A DNA stretch of 64,000 nt, taken from Asanoa hainanensis (GTDB taxonomy: Bacteria > Actinomycetota > Actinomycetes > Mycobacteriales > Micromonosporaceae). Shown piece after piece: positions 31,974-41,264 of the stretch (the stretch's first letter is position 1; each line of letters begins with the position of its first letter). A program made the translations under genes and the position numbers. The DNA lies in assembly GCF_900188485.1 (NCBI RefSeq), contig NZ_FZPH01000020.1:62001-126000 (forward strand), given 5' to 3'. The notes under the pieces are model-generated. The model made no database searches and was not told where the DNA came from. It was given only the letters and a program-made list of their open reading frames with translations.

Positions 31974-33032
31974 ATGGAGTTCGAAGACTTCGCGCCGAAG
32001 CTGTCGATGTTGTTGTACGGCGTGATCGCGTTTGTGGTGATCATCGGCGGACTGCTCCTGCTGCTCGACGTCGTGCCCAACTACTTCGCCCGGCGCCGGG
32101 AGGCGGCCCTCGTCGCCGCCTCGGTCAGCACCACCGACGGGCCCGCGCCCCCGCCGAGTCGGCGCCTGCGCAAGCCCGGCGAGGGCCTGCTCGGCCTCGC
32201 GTTCCTGATCCCCGCCCTCCTGCTGCTGCTCATCGGCCTGGTCGTCCCGGCGATCCGCACGATCATCCTGTCGCTGTCCAACGGCGACAGCACCGAGTTC
32301 GTGGGGCTGCGCAACTACGGCTGGATCTTCCAGGAGAACGACATCATCCGGGTGCTGACCAACACCCTCGGCTGGGTCGTCCTGGTGCCGCTGCTGGCGA
32401 CCGGCGTCGGCCTGCTGTACGCGGTGATGGTCGACCGCGCCAGGTTCGAGGCGGTCGCCAAGTCGCTGATCTTCCTGCCGATGGCGATCTCGTTCGTCGG
32501 CGCCGGCATCATCTGGAAGTTCGTCTACGCCTACCGCGGCGACGGCGACCAGATCGGCCTGCTCAACTGGCTCTGGACCACCCTCGGCGGCGAGCCGCAG
32601 CAGTTCCTGAACAACGCGCCGTGGAACACCTTCCTGCTGATCGTCGTGATGGTCTGGATCCAGGCCGGCTTCGCGATGGTCATCCTGTCGGCGGCCATCA
32701 AGGCGATCCCGTCCGACATCGTCGAAGCCGCCCGCCTCGACGGGGTCACGCCGTGGCAGATGTTCTGGCGCGTCACGCTGCCGAGCATCCGGCCCTCGCT
32801 GATCGTCGTGGTCGTCACCATCACGATCGCGACGCTCAAGGTCTTCGACATCGTCCGGACGATGACCAACGGCAACTTCGACACCAACGTCGTCGCGCTC
32901 GAGATGTACAACCAGGCGTTCCGCTACCAGGAGAACGGCCAGGGCTCCGCGCTCGCCGTCTTCCTGTTCATCCTGGTCATCCCGATCGTCATCTTCCAGA
33001 TCCGCAACCTGCGCCGCCAGCGGGAGGTTTAG
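31974..33032 (+). CDS. Sugar ABC transporter permease (AglF-like)
   Basis: 352 residues. Besides the six helices of the MalF-type core there is an extra N-terminal helix (LSMLLYGVIAFVVIIGGLLLL, about 10-31) and a cytoplasmic linker. The EAA motif is EAARLDGVTPWQMFWRVTLP. GGAGGG lies seven bases before ATG 31974; another ATG 30 bases upstream lacks a site. It forms the membrane channel with the next gene. Confidence 0.92.
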   Translation: MEFEDFAPKLSMLLYGVIAFVVIIGGLLLLLDVVPNYFARRREAALVAASVSTTDGPAPPPSRRLRKPGEGLLGLAFLIPALLLLLIGLVVPAIRTIILSLSNGDSTEFVGLRNYGWIFQENDIIRVLTNTLGWVVLVPLLATGVGLLYAVMVDRARFEAVAKSLIFLPMAISFVGAGIIWKFVYAYRGDGDQIGLLNWLWTTLGGEPQQFLNNAPWNTFLLIVVMVWIQAGFAMVILSAAIKAIPSDIVEAARLDGVTPWQMFWRVTLPSIRPSLIVVVVTITIATLKVFDIVRTMTNGNFDTNVVALEMYNQAFRYQENGQGSALAVFLFILVIPIVIFQIRNLRRQREV

Positions 33033-33034
33033 GA

Positions 33035-34000
33035 ATGACCACCACGACTCCCGTGCTCGCCGGCGAGGCCACGGCCGAGCAGCCCCCGCGCACCGCGGCC
33101 GGGCGGGTGCGCAAGCGCCTCAACAGCCGCACCGCCACGACCGTGTCGATCGTCATCGCGCTGCTGTGGACCGTGCCGACGTTCGGGCTGCTGCTCTCGT
33201 CGTTCCGGCCGGAAGACGAGATCAAGACGACCGGCTGGTGGACCTTCTTCACCAACCCGCAGCTCACGTTCGAGAACTACAACGAGGTCCTGTTCGGACG
33301 GTCGTCGTCGTCCGGGCAGCTGGCGCAATACTTCGTCAACTCGATCGTGATCACGATCCCCTCGGTGCTGTTCCCGATCGCGCTCGCCTCGCTGGCCGCG
33401 TACGCGCTGTCCTGGATCAAGTTCCGCGGTCGGGACTGGGTCTACATCGGCATCTTCGCGCTGCAGATCGTGCCGTTGCAGATGGCGCTGGTGCCGCTGC
33501 TCAGCTTCTTCTCGCGCGGCGTCTCGCTGGGCGGCGTCACCCTGATGCCGGCCTGGGACCTGGCCGACGAGCAGAAGTTCATCCAGGTCTGGTTCGCGCA
33601 CACCTGCTTCGCGCTGCCGTTCGCGATCTTCCTGCTGCACAACTTCGTCTCGCAGCTGCCCAACGAGCTGATGGAGGCGGCCCGGGTCGACGGCGCGGGG
33701 CACTCGAAGATCTTCCGGAGCATCGTGCTGCCGCTGATCACGCCGGCGCTCGCGTCGCTGGCGATCTTCCAGTTCCTCTGGGTCTGGAACGACCTGCTGG
33801 TCGCGCTCATCTTCGCCGGCGGCACGCGAGATACGGCGCCACTGACGGTGCGGCTGGCCGAGCTCGCCGGCACCCGCGGCAGCGAATGGCAACGGTTGAC
33901 GTCCGGCGCTTTCGTGTCGATCGTCGTACCGCTGATCGTCTTCCTGTCCCTGCAGCGCTACTTCGTCCGGGGTCTGTTGACCGGCAGCGTCAAGGGCTGA
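33035..34000 (+). CDS. Sugar ABC transporter permease (AglG-like)
   Basis: 321 residues, six helices of the MalG type. The EAA loop is MEAARVDGAGHSKIFRSIVLP and the protein ends FVRGLLTGSVKG, the usual MalG-family ending. It starts two bases after the previous stop with AGGAA before ATG. No ATPase gene is present in this operon, so the importer probably borrows the shared MsiK-type ATPase encoded elsewhere, as in streptomycetes. Confidence 0.92.
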   Translation: MTTTTPVLAGEATAEQPPRTAAGRVRKRLNSRTATTVSIVIALLWTVPTFGLLLSSFRPEDEIKTTGWWTFFTNPQLTFENYNEVLFGRSSSSGQLAQYFVNSIVITIPSVLFPIALASLAAYALSWIKFRGRDWVYIGIFALQIVPLQMALVPLLSFFSRGVSLGGVTLMPAWDLADEQKFIQVWFAHTCFALPFAIFLLHNFVSQLPNELMEAARVDGAGHSKIFRSIVLPLITPALASLAIFQFLWVWNDLLVALIFAGGTRDTAPLTVRLAELAGTRGSEWQRLTSGAFVSIVVPLIVFLSLQRYFVRGLLTGSVKG

Positions 34001-34041
34001 TCCTTGCCGCGGCCGTCCTTCGACCCGCGAGGTGACGGACC

Positions 34042-35064
34042 ATGACGAGGATCGACGACGTGGCCCGGCTGGCGGGCGTCTCCACCGCCACCGTGTCCCG
34101 GGCACTGCGCGGCCTACCCACGGTCTCGCAGACGACCCGGGAGCGGGTGCTGGAGGCGGCCGCCCAGCTCGGCTACATCGCCTCGCCGAGCGCCTCCCGG
34201 CTGGCCGGCGGCAAGACCCGGGCGGTCGCCGTGGTCGTGCCCCGGATCACGCCGTGGTTCTTCAGCACCGTCGTCGAGGCCGCCGAGGAACGGCTGCACC
34301 GGGCCGGCTACGACCTGTTGCTGTTCAACCTCGGCGGCAGCGAGCACGCCCGGCAGCGGCTGCTCTACACCAGCACGCTGCACAAGCGGGTCGACGCGCT
34401 GATGCTGGTGGCGACGCCGCTGGCCGGGCCCGACTTCGCCGCGGTGATCGGGCTCGCCCTGCCCGGGGTCACGGTCAGCGCCGGCACACCCGTGCCGGGC
34501 TGGCCGAGCGTGCGGATCGACGACGTGCGGACGGCCCAGGCGGCGACCGACTACCTGCTCTCGCTCGGCCACCGGCGGATCGCGCACATCTCCGGTGACC
34601 CGTCCGACGAGCTGGCCATCTCGACCCACCTGGACCGCCGGCAGGGCTACCAGCAGCGGCTGTTGGCGCACGGCGTCGAGCCGGACCCGGCGCTCGACAT
34701 CGAGGCCACCTTCACCATCGCCGGTGGCACCCGGGCGACGACCGAGCTGCTGCGGCGCGGTGAGCCACCGACGGCGATCTTCGCCGCGTCCGACGAGATG
34801 GCGATGGGTGCGATCGTGGCCTTGCGCTCCGCGGGCCTGCGGGTACCGGAGGACGTCTCGGTGATCGGGGTCGACGACCACGACGTCTCGGGTGTGGTCG
34901 GGCTCACCACCGTCGCCCAGCCGGCCGCCGACCAGGGCCGGATCGCGGCGGAAACCCTGCTCGGCCCGCTGCGCGGCAACGTCAACGGCTATGGTGACCG
35001 CTCCGTGGTGCTGCCGACGAAGCTGGTCGTCCGCGACTCGACCGCGCCGCCCCGGGCACACTAG
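34042..35064 (+). CDS. LacI family transcriptional regulator of the alpha-glucoside operon
   Basis: 340 residues. The N-terminal HTH is IDDVARLAGVSTATVSRALRG with the LacI hinge helix region (SPSASRLAGGKTRAVAVVVP). The ligand-binding domain is a periplasmic-type fold (VDALMLVATPLAG, GHRRIAHISGDPSDE, TAIFAASDEMAMGAI, VSVIGVDDHDV). It follows the permease by 41 bases and precedes the glucosidase by 30 bases on the same strand. It most likely represses the whole unit through the TGCAAGCGCTTGCA site at 30453. Confidence 0.93.
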   Translation: MTRIDDVARLAGVSTATVSRALRGLPTVSQTTRERVLEAAAQLGYIASPSASRLAGGKTRAVAVVVPRITPWFFSTVVEAAEERLHRAGYDLLLFNLGGSEHARQRLLYTSTLHKRVDALMLVATPLAGPDFAAVIGLALPGVTVSAGTPVPGWPSVRIDDVRTAQAATDYLLSLGHRRIAHISGDPSDELAISTHLDRRQGYQQRLLAHGVEPDPALDIEATFTIAGGTRATTELLRRGEPPTAIFAASDEMAMGAIVALRSAGLRVPEDVSVIGVDDHDVSGVVGLTTVAQPAADQGRIAAETLLGPLRGNVNGYGDRSVVLPTKLVVRDSTAPPRAH

Positions 35065-35094
35065 ATATTCGTTACGAGTCCCTTGGAGCACCCC

Positions 35095-36708
35095 GTGAAG
35101 TGGTGGCGCGACGCCGTCATCTACCAGGTCTACCCCCGGTCGTTCGCCGACTCGGACGGAGACGGCATCGGCGACCTGCCGGGCGTCGTCAGCCGCCTCG
35201 ACCACCTGGCCGAGCTCGGCGTCGACGCGGTCTGGCTGTCGCCGTTCTACCCGTCGCCGCAGGCGGACGCGGGCTACGACGTGGCGGACTACCGCGACGT
35301 CGACCCGATCTTCGGCCGGCTCGCCGACGCCGACAAGCTGATCGCCGAGGCGCACGCCCGCCGGCTGCGGGTGATCGTCGACCTGGTGCCCAACCACACC
35401 TCGTCCCGGCACCCGTGGTTCGCCGCGGCCCTGGCGGCAGCGCCGGGCAGCCGGGAGCGGGACCGCTACATCTTCCGCGACGGGCGCGGCGACGGCTCGG
35501 AGCCGCCGAACAGCTGGCAGAGCGTGTTCGGCGGCGGGGCGTGGACGCGGGTCGCCGACGGCCAGTGGTACCTGCACCTGTTCGACACCGCGCAGCCGGA
35601 CCTCAACTGGGACAACCCGGAGGTCCGCGCCGAGTTCGAGGACATCCTGCGGTTCTGGCTCGACCGGGGCGTCGACGGGTTCCGGGTCGACGTGGCGCAC
35701 GGCCTGGTGAAGCAGGCCGACCTGGCCGACTGGCACCTGCCGATCTTCCCGCTGACCGGCCCGGGCGTCGAGGGCGCGCCGCGTCCGCCGATGTGGGACC
35801 AGGACGGCGTACACGAGATCTACCGCCGCTGGCGGAAGATCCTCGACAGCTACGAGGGCGACCGGATCCTGGTCGCCGAGGCGTGGGTGCAGCCGGCCGA
35901 GCGGCTGGCGGCCTACGTGCGGCCCGACGAGATGCACCAGGCGTTCAACTTCGAATACCTGGAAGCGTCGTGGACGGCGGCGGACCAGCGGTCGGTGATC
36001 TCGCGGTCGCTGGCGGCGGGCGAGCAGGTCGACGCACCCACCACGTGGGTGCTGTCGAACCACGACGTGGTGCGGCACGCCTCCCGCCTGGCCCTGCCGG
36101 TGGGCGCGCCCCGCCCGAACGGCATCGCCGCCGGCGACCCCCAGCCCGACGCGGCCCTGGGCCTGCGCCGGGCCCGGGCGGCCACCCTGCTGATGCTGGC
36201 GCTGCCGGGCTCGGCGTACGTCTACCAGGGCGAGGAGCTCGGCCTGCCCGAGCACACCACGCTGCCGGGCGAGGCCCGCCAGGACCCGACGTGGTTCCGC
36301 ACGGGCGGCGAGCAGGTCGGCCGGGACGGCTGCCGGGTGCCGATCCCGTGGGAGGCGGACGCACCGTCGTACGGCTTCGGCCCGTCGGACAAGAGCTGGC
36401 TCCCCCAGCCGCCGGCCTTCGGTGAGCTGGCGTTGGACCGGCAGCGTGGGGTGCCGGGCTCCACCTACTCGCTCTATGTGGCCGCCCTCGGGTTGCGCCG
36501 CGAACGCCACCTCGGCCAGGGCACGCTGTCCTGGGTGCCGGGTCCGGCGGACGTGGTCGCCTTCCAGAACGGCGACCTCCTGGTCCTGACCAACTTCGGC
36601 CCGAACCCGGCCGAGCTCCCGGCCGGCGCCGAGGTCCTACTGGCCAGCGAACCGGTCGCGGGCCGCGAGGTCCCGACAGACGTCACGGTCTGGGCCCGCC
36701 TCCCCTGA
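35095..36708 (+). CDS. GH13 alpha-glucosidase (oligo-1,6-glucosidase/AglA type)
   Basis: 537 residues, cytoplasmic (no signal peptide). The GH13 motifs are all present: DLVPNHTS, GFRVDVAH with nucleophile Asp199, LVAEAW with acid/base Glu262, and SNHDVVRH with Asp324. A short C-terminal beta domain follows. It hydrolyses alpha-1,4 or alpha-1,6 glucosides imported by the transporter. The GTG at 35095 has GGAG seven bases upstream; a TTG 12 bases earlier is the alternative. The arrangement binding protein, two permeases, LacI regulator, glucosidase is a classical agl operon. Confidence 0.93.
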   Translation: MKWWRDAVIYQVYPRSFADSDGDGIGDLPGVVSRLDHLAELGVDAVWLSPFYPSPQADAGYDVADYRDVDPIFGRLADADKLIAEAHARRLRVIVDLVPNHTSSRHPWFAAALAAAPGSRERDRYIFRDGRGDGSEPPNSWQSVFGGGAWTRVADGQWYLHLFDTAQPDLNWDNPEVRAEFEDILRFWLDRGVDGFRVDVAHGLVKQADLADWHLPIFPLTGPGVEGAPRPPMWDQDGVHEIYRRWRKILDSYEGDRILVAEAWVQPAERLAAYVRPDEMHQAFNFEYLEASWTAADQRSVISRSLAAGEQVDAPTTWVLSNHDVVRHASRLALPVGAPRPNGIAAGDPQPDAALGLRRARAATLLMLALPGSAYVYQGEELGLPEHTTLPGEARQDPTWFRTGGEQVGRDGCRVPIPWEADAPSYGFGPSDKSWLPQPPAFGELALDRQRGVPGSTYSLYVAALGLRRERHLGQGTLSWVPGPADVVAFQNGDLLVLTNFGPNPAELPAGAEVLLASEPVAGREVPTDVTVWARLP

Positions 36709-36718
36709 CCTCCGCGAC

Positions 36719-36756
36719 GGACGCGCACCCGACCCGTCAAGATCGGGTGCGCGTCC
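36719..36756. terminator. 14-bp terminator after the alpha-glucosidase gene
   Basis: GGACGCGCACCCGA (36719-36732) pairs perfectly with 36743-36756 around a ten-base loop, ten bases after the stop. It can also serve the convergent MFS gene, which ends at 36862. Confidence 0.8.
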
Positions 36757-36861
36757 AGGTGATCTTTGCCGGGGTGAGCGCTACCCGCCGCGGACCTGGC
36801 AGCGGAGCGAAGCGGAGCGGTGTCTGGCGGGAGCATCGGTCGTGCCCCACGCGAGCCCGAG

Positions 36862-38334
36862 TCAGCGGCTATTGGGTTTGTCGATGTGTCCGGCCTCTGA
36901 ATTGGTCTGGTCCCGGGATTCGTCGATCGGGTTTCTTGCCGTCACTTCCGCTCGGTCTTCGAGGAGTTTGTGGAGGCCGGAGATGTCGCGCGGGGAGGTT
37001 CGGGAGGCCAGCCAGTACATGATGCCGGTCGGGACGAAGAAGAGCTGGAACGCGGCCAGGCCGACCGAATAGTTCAGCGGTGACGCGTAGCGGGACGCCA
37101 GCAGGGCGAAGGCCACCGGGATCAGGCCGTTGCCGGCCGCTCGGCCTACGCCGTTGGTCAGGTTGCCCAGGCTGTAGACCGTGCCGCGGTATTCGGGTGG
37201 GTTGACGTCCGCGATCAGGGCGAACCAGTTCGGGGAGTTGGCCGAGGTCATGGCCAGCGCGATGATCGCGATCAGGAACGTGATGCCGACGCTCGGCTCC
37301 GTGACCACGCTGCCCAGGGCCGAGAGGACCACCTCGCCCGTGCCGGCGTTGACCGGCACGTCGATCTTGAACGGCAGGAAGAACAGGACGACATAGAGCG
37401 GCACGGCGGCCAGTACGCCGACCGAGGCGACCAGGGCCCGGCCGCGCAGGGTGCGCCGTTGCAGCTTGTCGCCGAGCATGCCGCCCAGGATCGAGAGCGC
37501 GCCGCCGAGCTGGAACATCGTCGCGAAGATGCTGCCCACGATGATCGCCGTGTCTTCCGGGTAGCCCTGGGAGATCGCGCGCTCCCGGAACAGCACCGGG
37601 AGCCAGACCAGCGAGCCGAACGCGATCTGGGCGGGCAGGCCTTGGAGGATCAACCAGACGTTGGTACGCCGGTGCACGATCGCGGGCAGGCTCTTGACGC
37701 TGATGCGGTAGTCGTATTCGTGGCCCTCGGCGATCGTCCCCGCCAGCTCCGGGTCGCTCTGGCCGCGCCGGATGTCGTAGGTGAAGAAGTAGGCGACCGT
37801 GGCGATCAGGCCGACCGCGCTCAGCACCACGAACGGGCGTCGCCAGTCAGCCGCGCCGAGGATGCCGCCGAGGCCGGTGCCGAGGAACGTGCCGATGCCC
37901 TGGGAGAGGCCCCAGAGGCTCATCACCAGGCCCCGGCGCTTCGGCTTGATCAGGTCGCTGACCACCGAGAAGCCGACCGAGCTCACCGCGCCGAGGCCGA
38001 CCGCGGCGGCGACCTGGGAGACGAAGAACAGCAGATAGTTGCCGGCCACCGCGCTGCCGGTCATGCCGGCCGCCCAGAGCAGCGTGCCGATCATGAGTAG
38101 CGGCTTGCGGTTGCCGCGGTCGCCGTAGTACGCCCAGGCGACCGAGGCGATGGCGCTGACCAGGAACGACGTCGCGGTGACCGTGCCGACCAGGCCCAGC
38201 GGCACGTCGAACGAGTCCGCGATCGACCCGTAGAGCGGCGGCACGAGGCCGACCGCCACGTTGTCGAGCGAGGCCAGGACGATGAACACCACGACGCTGT
38301 AGATCCGGTGCACCCGGCCCCCGGTGGTGGTCAC
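36862..38334 (-). CDS. MFS transporter
   Basis: 490 residues, 12 membrane helices. The family loop between helices 2 and 3 reads WAYYGDRGNRKPLLMIG, and the equivalent later motif is GGMLGDKLQRRTLRGR. A long cytoplasmic central loop (YDIRRGQSDPELAGTIAEGH) separates the halves. The hydrophilic tail ends in HIDKPNSR. It resembles Spinster-like lipid/sugar-phosphate exporters (GVGRAAGNGLIP), but the substrate is not predictable. GTG at 38334. It is oriented like the adjacent LysR-type gene and separated from it by 35 bases. Confidence 0.88.
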   Translation of the reverse strand: MTTTGGRVHRIYSVVVFIVLASLDNVAVGLVPPLYGSIADSFDVPLGLVGTVTATSFLVSAIASVAWAYYGDRGNRKPLLMIGTLLWAAGMTGSAVAGNYLLFFVSQVAAAVGLGAVSSVGFSVVSDLIKPKRRGLVMSLWGLSQGIGTFLGTGLGGILGAADWRRPFVVLSAVGLIATVAYFFTYDIRRGQSDPELAGTIAEGHEYDYRISVKSLPAIVHRRTNVWLILQGLPAQIAFGSLVWLPVLFRERAISQGYPEDTAIIVGSIFATMFQLGGALSILGGMLGDKLQRRTLRGRALVASVGVLAAVPLYVVLFFLPFKIDVPVNAGTGEVVLSALGSVVTEPSVGITFLIAIIALAMTSANSPNWFALIADVNPPEYRGTVYSLGNLTNGVGRAAGNGLIPVAFALLASRYASPLNYSVGLAAFQLFFVPTGIMYWLASRTSPRDISGLHKLLEDRAEVTARNPIDESRDQTNSEAGHIDKPNSR

Positions 38335-38369
38335 TCCGGGAGGCTACATCGGTGACCTGCCCCAGCGAT

Positions 38370-39434
38370 CTAGCTTCGTTGGGTCGGGATCGGTGTGGCG
38401 GATGTGAGCGGCGCGCCGGATATCCGGTGCGGGCCCCGGTCGAGGTGGGCGACGCCGGCCCGGAGTGCCTCGATCACCGGGCGCAGCTCGAGCTGGTGCG
38501 CGTCGCGGACAGTCACGCAGGTCTCCATCCGCAGCGGCGCGGAGCCGGCGTGGATCGGGACCCACTTGAACCGGTCGGCGTCGCCACCGCCGAACATCAT
38601 GCCGGCCTTGTACGGCAGCGCGACGTCGGAGGGCACCACCAGGATCCGGCCCCGGCGGCGGCCCGGCCGGCGGTGCTCACTGCGCAGCCGGATCACGCTC
38701 GTGGCGGTCTCGTAGGTCTCCATCGCGACCCGGCAGGCCGGGTCCGGGTCGGGGATGCCGGCCGCGATGATCGCGTCTTCGAGCACCCGCCGGGCCCGCA
38801 CGTCGCGGGGCTGGAGGAACGCCTCGTAGTCGCTGACGAGCTCGGCCAGGGTGAGCCGGTCGTCCGGGAAGTCGCGGTCGATCATCGCCTCGAGGCGGGC
38901 CTCGTAGAGCCGGGTCGACCGCAGGCCCGGCCGGCGCACCGACGGGCCGATGATCAGGTGGAACTCGTTGCGCAGCAGGCGGTCGACCGGGTCGCCGTAG
39001 AACTGGTGCTCGGCCCGGAGCGGCTGCGACAGGTATTCGACCAGGAGCTTGTCGCCGGTCTCGGCCGACCGCAGCCGGTCCTCGGCGAGCGCGACGAACT
39101 GCGTGTGGTGCGGCCCGCAGGCCAGCGTCCAGATCGTCGGGGCGGCGGCCGCGGCGCCGATCCGCTCGTGCAGCGCGACTACCTGGCGCGCGATCCGCAG
39201 GACGCGCTCGCCGGCCGGGGTCAGCAGGTAGCGGCGGTCGACGTTGCGGCGCACCACGGGCTCGCCGACATGACTCTCGATCTTGGCGATCCGGTGCTGG
39301 ACGGACTGCCGGCTGTATCCACCGTGGAACCCGGCCATCCGGCGGGCGGCGTCCTCATAGGAGCGCTCTTCGGCGAGCGCGATGAACGCCCGGAAGTCCC
39401 ACTCGTCCAGTGGTTTCGGGCGTTGTTTTGACAT
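38370..39434 (-). CDS. LysR-like transcriptional regulator (module A)
   Basis: 354 residues. The N-terminal winged helix is LysR-like: FIALAEERSYEDAARRM, YSRQSVQHRIAKIESHVGEPVV, YLLTPAGERVLRIARQVV. The C-terminal 240 residues form an effector domain (ACGPHHTQFVALAEDRL, PVDRLLRNEFHLIIGPSV, LVSDYEAFLQPRDVRARR, FKWVPIHAGSAPLRM) that is unlike the common LysR substrate domain. Module B at 40203 encodes a close paralogue, alignable end to end. ATG at 39434. Divergent to a small helical protein, with conserved boxes between. The first-strand order suggests autoregulation and control of the partner. Confidence 0.82.
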   Translation of the reverse strand: MSKQRPKPLDEWDFRAFIALAEERSYEDAARRMAGFHGGYSRQSVQHRIAKIESHVGEPVVRRNVDRRYLLTPAGERVLRIARQVVALHERIGAAAAAPTIWTLACGPHHTQFVALAEDRLRSAETGDKLLVEYLSQPLRAEHQFYGDPVDRLLRNEFHLIIGPSVRRPGLRSTRLYEARLEAMIDRDFPDDRLTLAELVSDYEAFLQPRDVRARRVLEDAIIAAGIPDPDPACRVAMETYETATSVIRLRSEHRRPGRRRGRILVVPSDVALPYKAGMMFGGGDADRFKWVPIHAGSAPLRMETCVTVRDAHQLELRPVIEALRAGVAHLDRGPHRISGAPLTSATPIPTQRS

Positions 39435-39782
39435 CCGTTCAACGTAACGTCGCGGCGCGGAGACCAGAAGTGTCACATTGACGATACGAAGTGCCGGTGG
39501 CGGTTGTTACGCAGGGAAATCGCTCTCCGGCTAAAATATGATCTGCGTCACTATCTGCATTAGCACCGCTTCCACTTTATCCGGATTTATCGGGCGCAGG
39601 CCACGTTACGTTCCGTCGAACATTACCCAGCGCGAATCTCGTGCAAGCGCACGTTGCAGTTGCCCAGAGACCTGCCGGTACGCGGGCGCGGTCCGACGGT
39701 CCAAAAGGGAGTAGAAAGACAGAGCGGCTGCTCCGCTGGTGTCGGAGCAGCCGCGACCAGCCCTACCGGTCGAGGAGCCGAC
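39435..39782. promoter_or_regulatory. Module A divergent control region with boxes shared with module B
   Basis: 348 bases without a gene. AAGTGTC-N4-TGACGATACG lies at 39468-39488, 33 nt from the regulator ATG. GTTGTTACG is at 39503-39511. A TATGAT -10-like element lies near 39535. A 36-base block beginning ACGTTACGTTCCGTC is at 39603-39638, with an inverted ACGTTACGTT copy at 39441-39450. All but the last have a counterpart at the same relative place in module B. Confidence 0.7.
39724..39754 (+). promoter_or_regulatory. Conserved leader hairpin, module A
   Basis: GCGGCTGCTCCG (39724-39735) pairs perfectly with 39743-39754 around CTGGTGT. It ends 28 nt before the ATG at 39783 and is preceded by AAAGGGAGTAGAAA. 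The same stem, preceding sequence and 28-nt spacing occur in module B. Confidence 0.75.
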
Positions 39783-40151
39783 ATGTCCCGGGTCAGCGAG
39801 AGCGTTGCGAAATGCCCTCCCCTGCTTCGACGTTGGCGCCGTGCGCTCCGCGCTCCCTCCGCAGCCTCACACACCGACGCGCCAGGCAACGCACATCGGG
39901 TACGTCGGCCGCGGCCGGTCGCGGCCCCGGCAGGTCATCTGGACAGCGCGATCTCCGAGGTGCATGCGGCCCGGGTCGCGATGCGCAATGCCCTGCTCGC
40001 GCTCGACCAGGCGATCGGCGACGGCGAACGGTTCGACGAAGCGTTCCGGCGGCTGGTCGACACCGAGATCAACGGCACGCGCGAAGAGGCGGCCATCCTG
40101 AGCGCGATGCTGGCCACCGCCGATCAGGCGGGCCCAGCCGCCGCCGCGTGA
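39783..40151 (+). CDS. Small protein with C-terminal helical domain shared with module B
   Basis: 122 residues. GAGGAG lies six bases before the ATG at 39783. The N-terminal 60 residues are Arg/Pro/Ala-rich and without match here. The C-terminal 65 residues (AISEVHAARVAMRNALLALD, then FDEAFRRLVDTEINGTREEA) form two amphipathic helices and are clearly homologous to the module B protein at 42081. I do not recognise the family. A start further inside, nearer the conserved domain, cannot be excluded. The gene faces the module A regulator and is convergent with the module B regulator. Confidence 0.65.
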   Translation: MSRVSESVAKCPPLLRRWRRALRAPSAASHTDAPGNAHRVRRPRPVAAPAGHLDSAISEVHAARVAMRNALLALDQAIGDGERFDEAFRRLVDTEINGTREEAAILSAMLATADQAGPAAAA

Positions 40152-40202
40152 ACCGGAGCCATCCAGAGCGCAAGCGTGCGATCGCCGGACGCAATCCGGC
40201 GC

Positions 40203-41264
40203 CTAGCGGCGCTGCGAAGGCAGCGCCCGAGAAGAGGCCAGCGGAGTGCCCGAGATCGGGTGCGGCCCCGCGTCCAGAGTGGCCACTCCAGCCTGGAGTT
40301 CCTCGATAACCCGCCGCAACACGGTGGCGTCGTCTTTGCGGATAGTCACATAGGTCGGCATGCTCAGCGGTCCGGACGACGCGTGGATCGGCACCCACTT
40401 GAACCGGCTGGCGCCCCTGCCACCGAACTCCATGCCCTTCTTGTACGGCTGCGCTACGTCGGACGGCACCACCATGACCCGGTTGCGACCGCCCTCCCGT
40501 CGCGCCTCCGTGCGCAGTCGCATAACGATCGCGGCGGTCTCCGTGGTCTCCATCGCAATCCGGGCGCCGCCGGGGTCGACCACGTCAGACTGTTGGATGG
40601 CCAGCTCGAGCGCGCGCCTGGCGCGGATGTCCTGCGGCTGAAGCAGCGCCTCGTAGTCACTGACCAAATCGCTGAGAGACAGTCGATCGCCTCGGAACCG
40701 CCGCTCGACCATCGCCTCCAGTTGGGCGCGGTACAACGGGATCGAAAGCAGGCTGGATTTGACGACCTCAGGGCCGATGATCAAGCGAAACTCTTGACGA
40801 ACCAGCCGGTCGACGGGCTCACCCTGGAACTGCTCCTCACCGCGCGCAGTGCGCTCGAGATACTCGACCCGGATCTTGTCGGCGTCGCCGTTCTCCGCAC
40901 GCAGACGGTCAGCGGCGAGCGTGACGAACTGGGTGTGGTGCGGTGCACAGGCAAGCGTCCAGAGCGGCGGCTCGACAGGTCCGGAGTCGATCCCGTCGTA
41001 CAGCGCGACAAGGCGCCGGGCGACCGACAGGAACGTGTCGCCTGCCGCGGTCAGCGAGTAGGTCCCACCGGCCTTCCGCTGCAATAGCGTCTCGCCGGCC
41101 CAGGCTTCGATCTTTTCGACCGCCCGCCCGACGGATTGGCGACTGTAGCTGCCCCAAACATCGGTGAGTTGGGACGCGGCGGCGCGGTAGCTGCGGTTTT
41201 CCACGACCGCGATGAACACCCGGCAATCCCAGTCGGTGGGCTTATCCCGGTAGTTCTCAGTCAC
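40203..41264 (-). CDS. LysR-like transcriptional regulator (module B)
   Basis: 353 residues, paralogue of the module A regulator. The HTH part reads FIAVVENRSYRAAASQL, YSRQSVGRAVEKIEAWAGE, YSLTAAGDTFLSVARRLV. The effector domain keeps ACAPHHTQFVTLAADRLR, EPVDRLVRQEFRLIIGPEV, LVSDYEALLQPQDIRARRA and FKWVPIHASSGPLSM. Shared motifs run the whole length. GTG at 41264. It faces a membrane-protein gene across a region bearing the same cis elements as module A. The ligand is unknown. Confidence 0.82.
   Translation of the reverse strand: MTENYRDKPTDWDCRVFIAVVENRSYRAAASQLTDVWGSYSRQSVGRAVEKIEAWAGETLLQRKAGGTYSLTAAGDTFLSVARRLVALYDGIDSGPVEPPLWTLACAPHHTQFVTLAADRLRAENGDADKIRVEYLERTARGEEQFQGEPVDRLVRQEFRLIIGPEVVKSSLLSIPLYRAQLEAMVERRFRGDRLSLSDLVSDYEALLQPQDIRARRALELAIQQSDVVDPGGARIAMETTETAAIVMRLRTEARREGGRNRVMVVPSDVAQPYKKGMEFGGRGASRFKWVPIHASSGPLSMPTYVTIRKDDATVLRRVIEELQAGVATLDAGPHPISGTPLASSRALPSQRR

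Noticed and set aside
34114-36510. Minus-strand open frame opposite the LacI and glucosidase genes
   Set aside because: It spans two real genes antisense and shows no domain or start signal.
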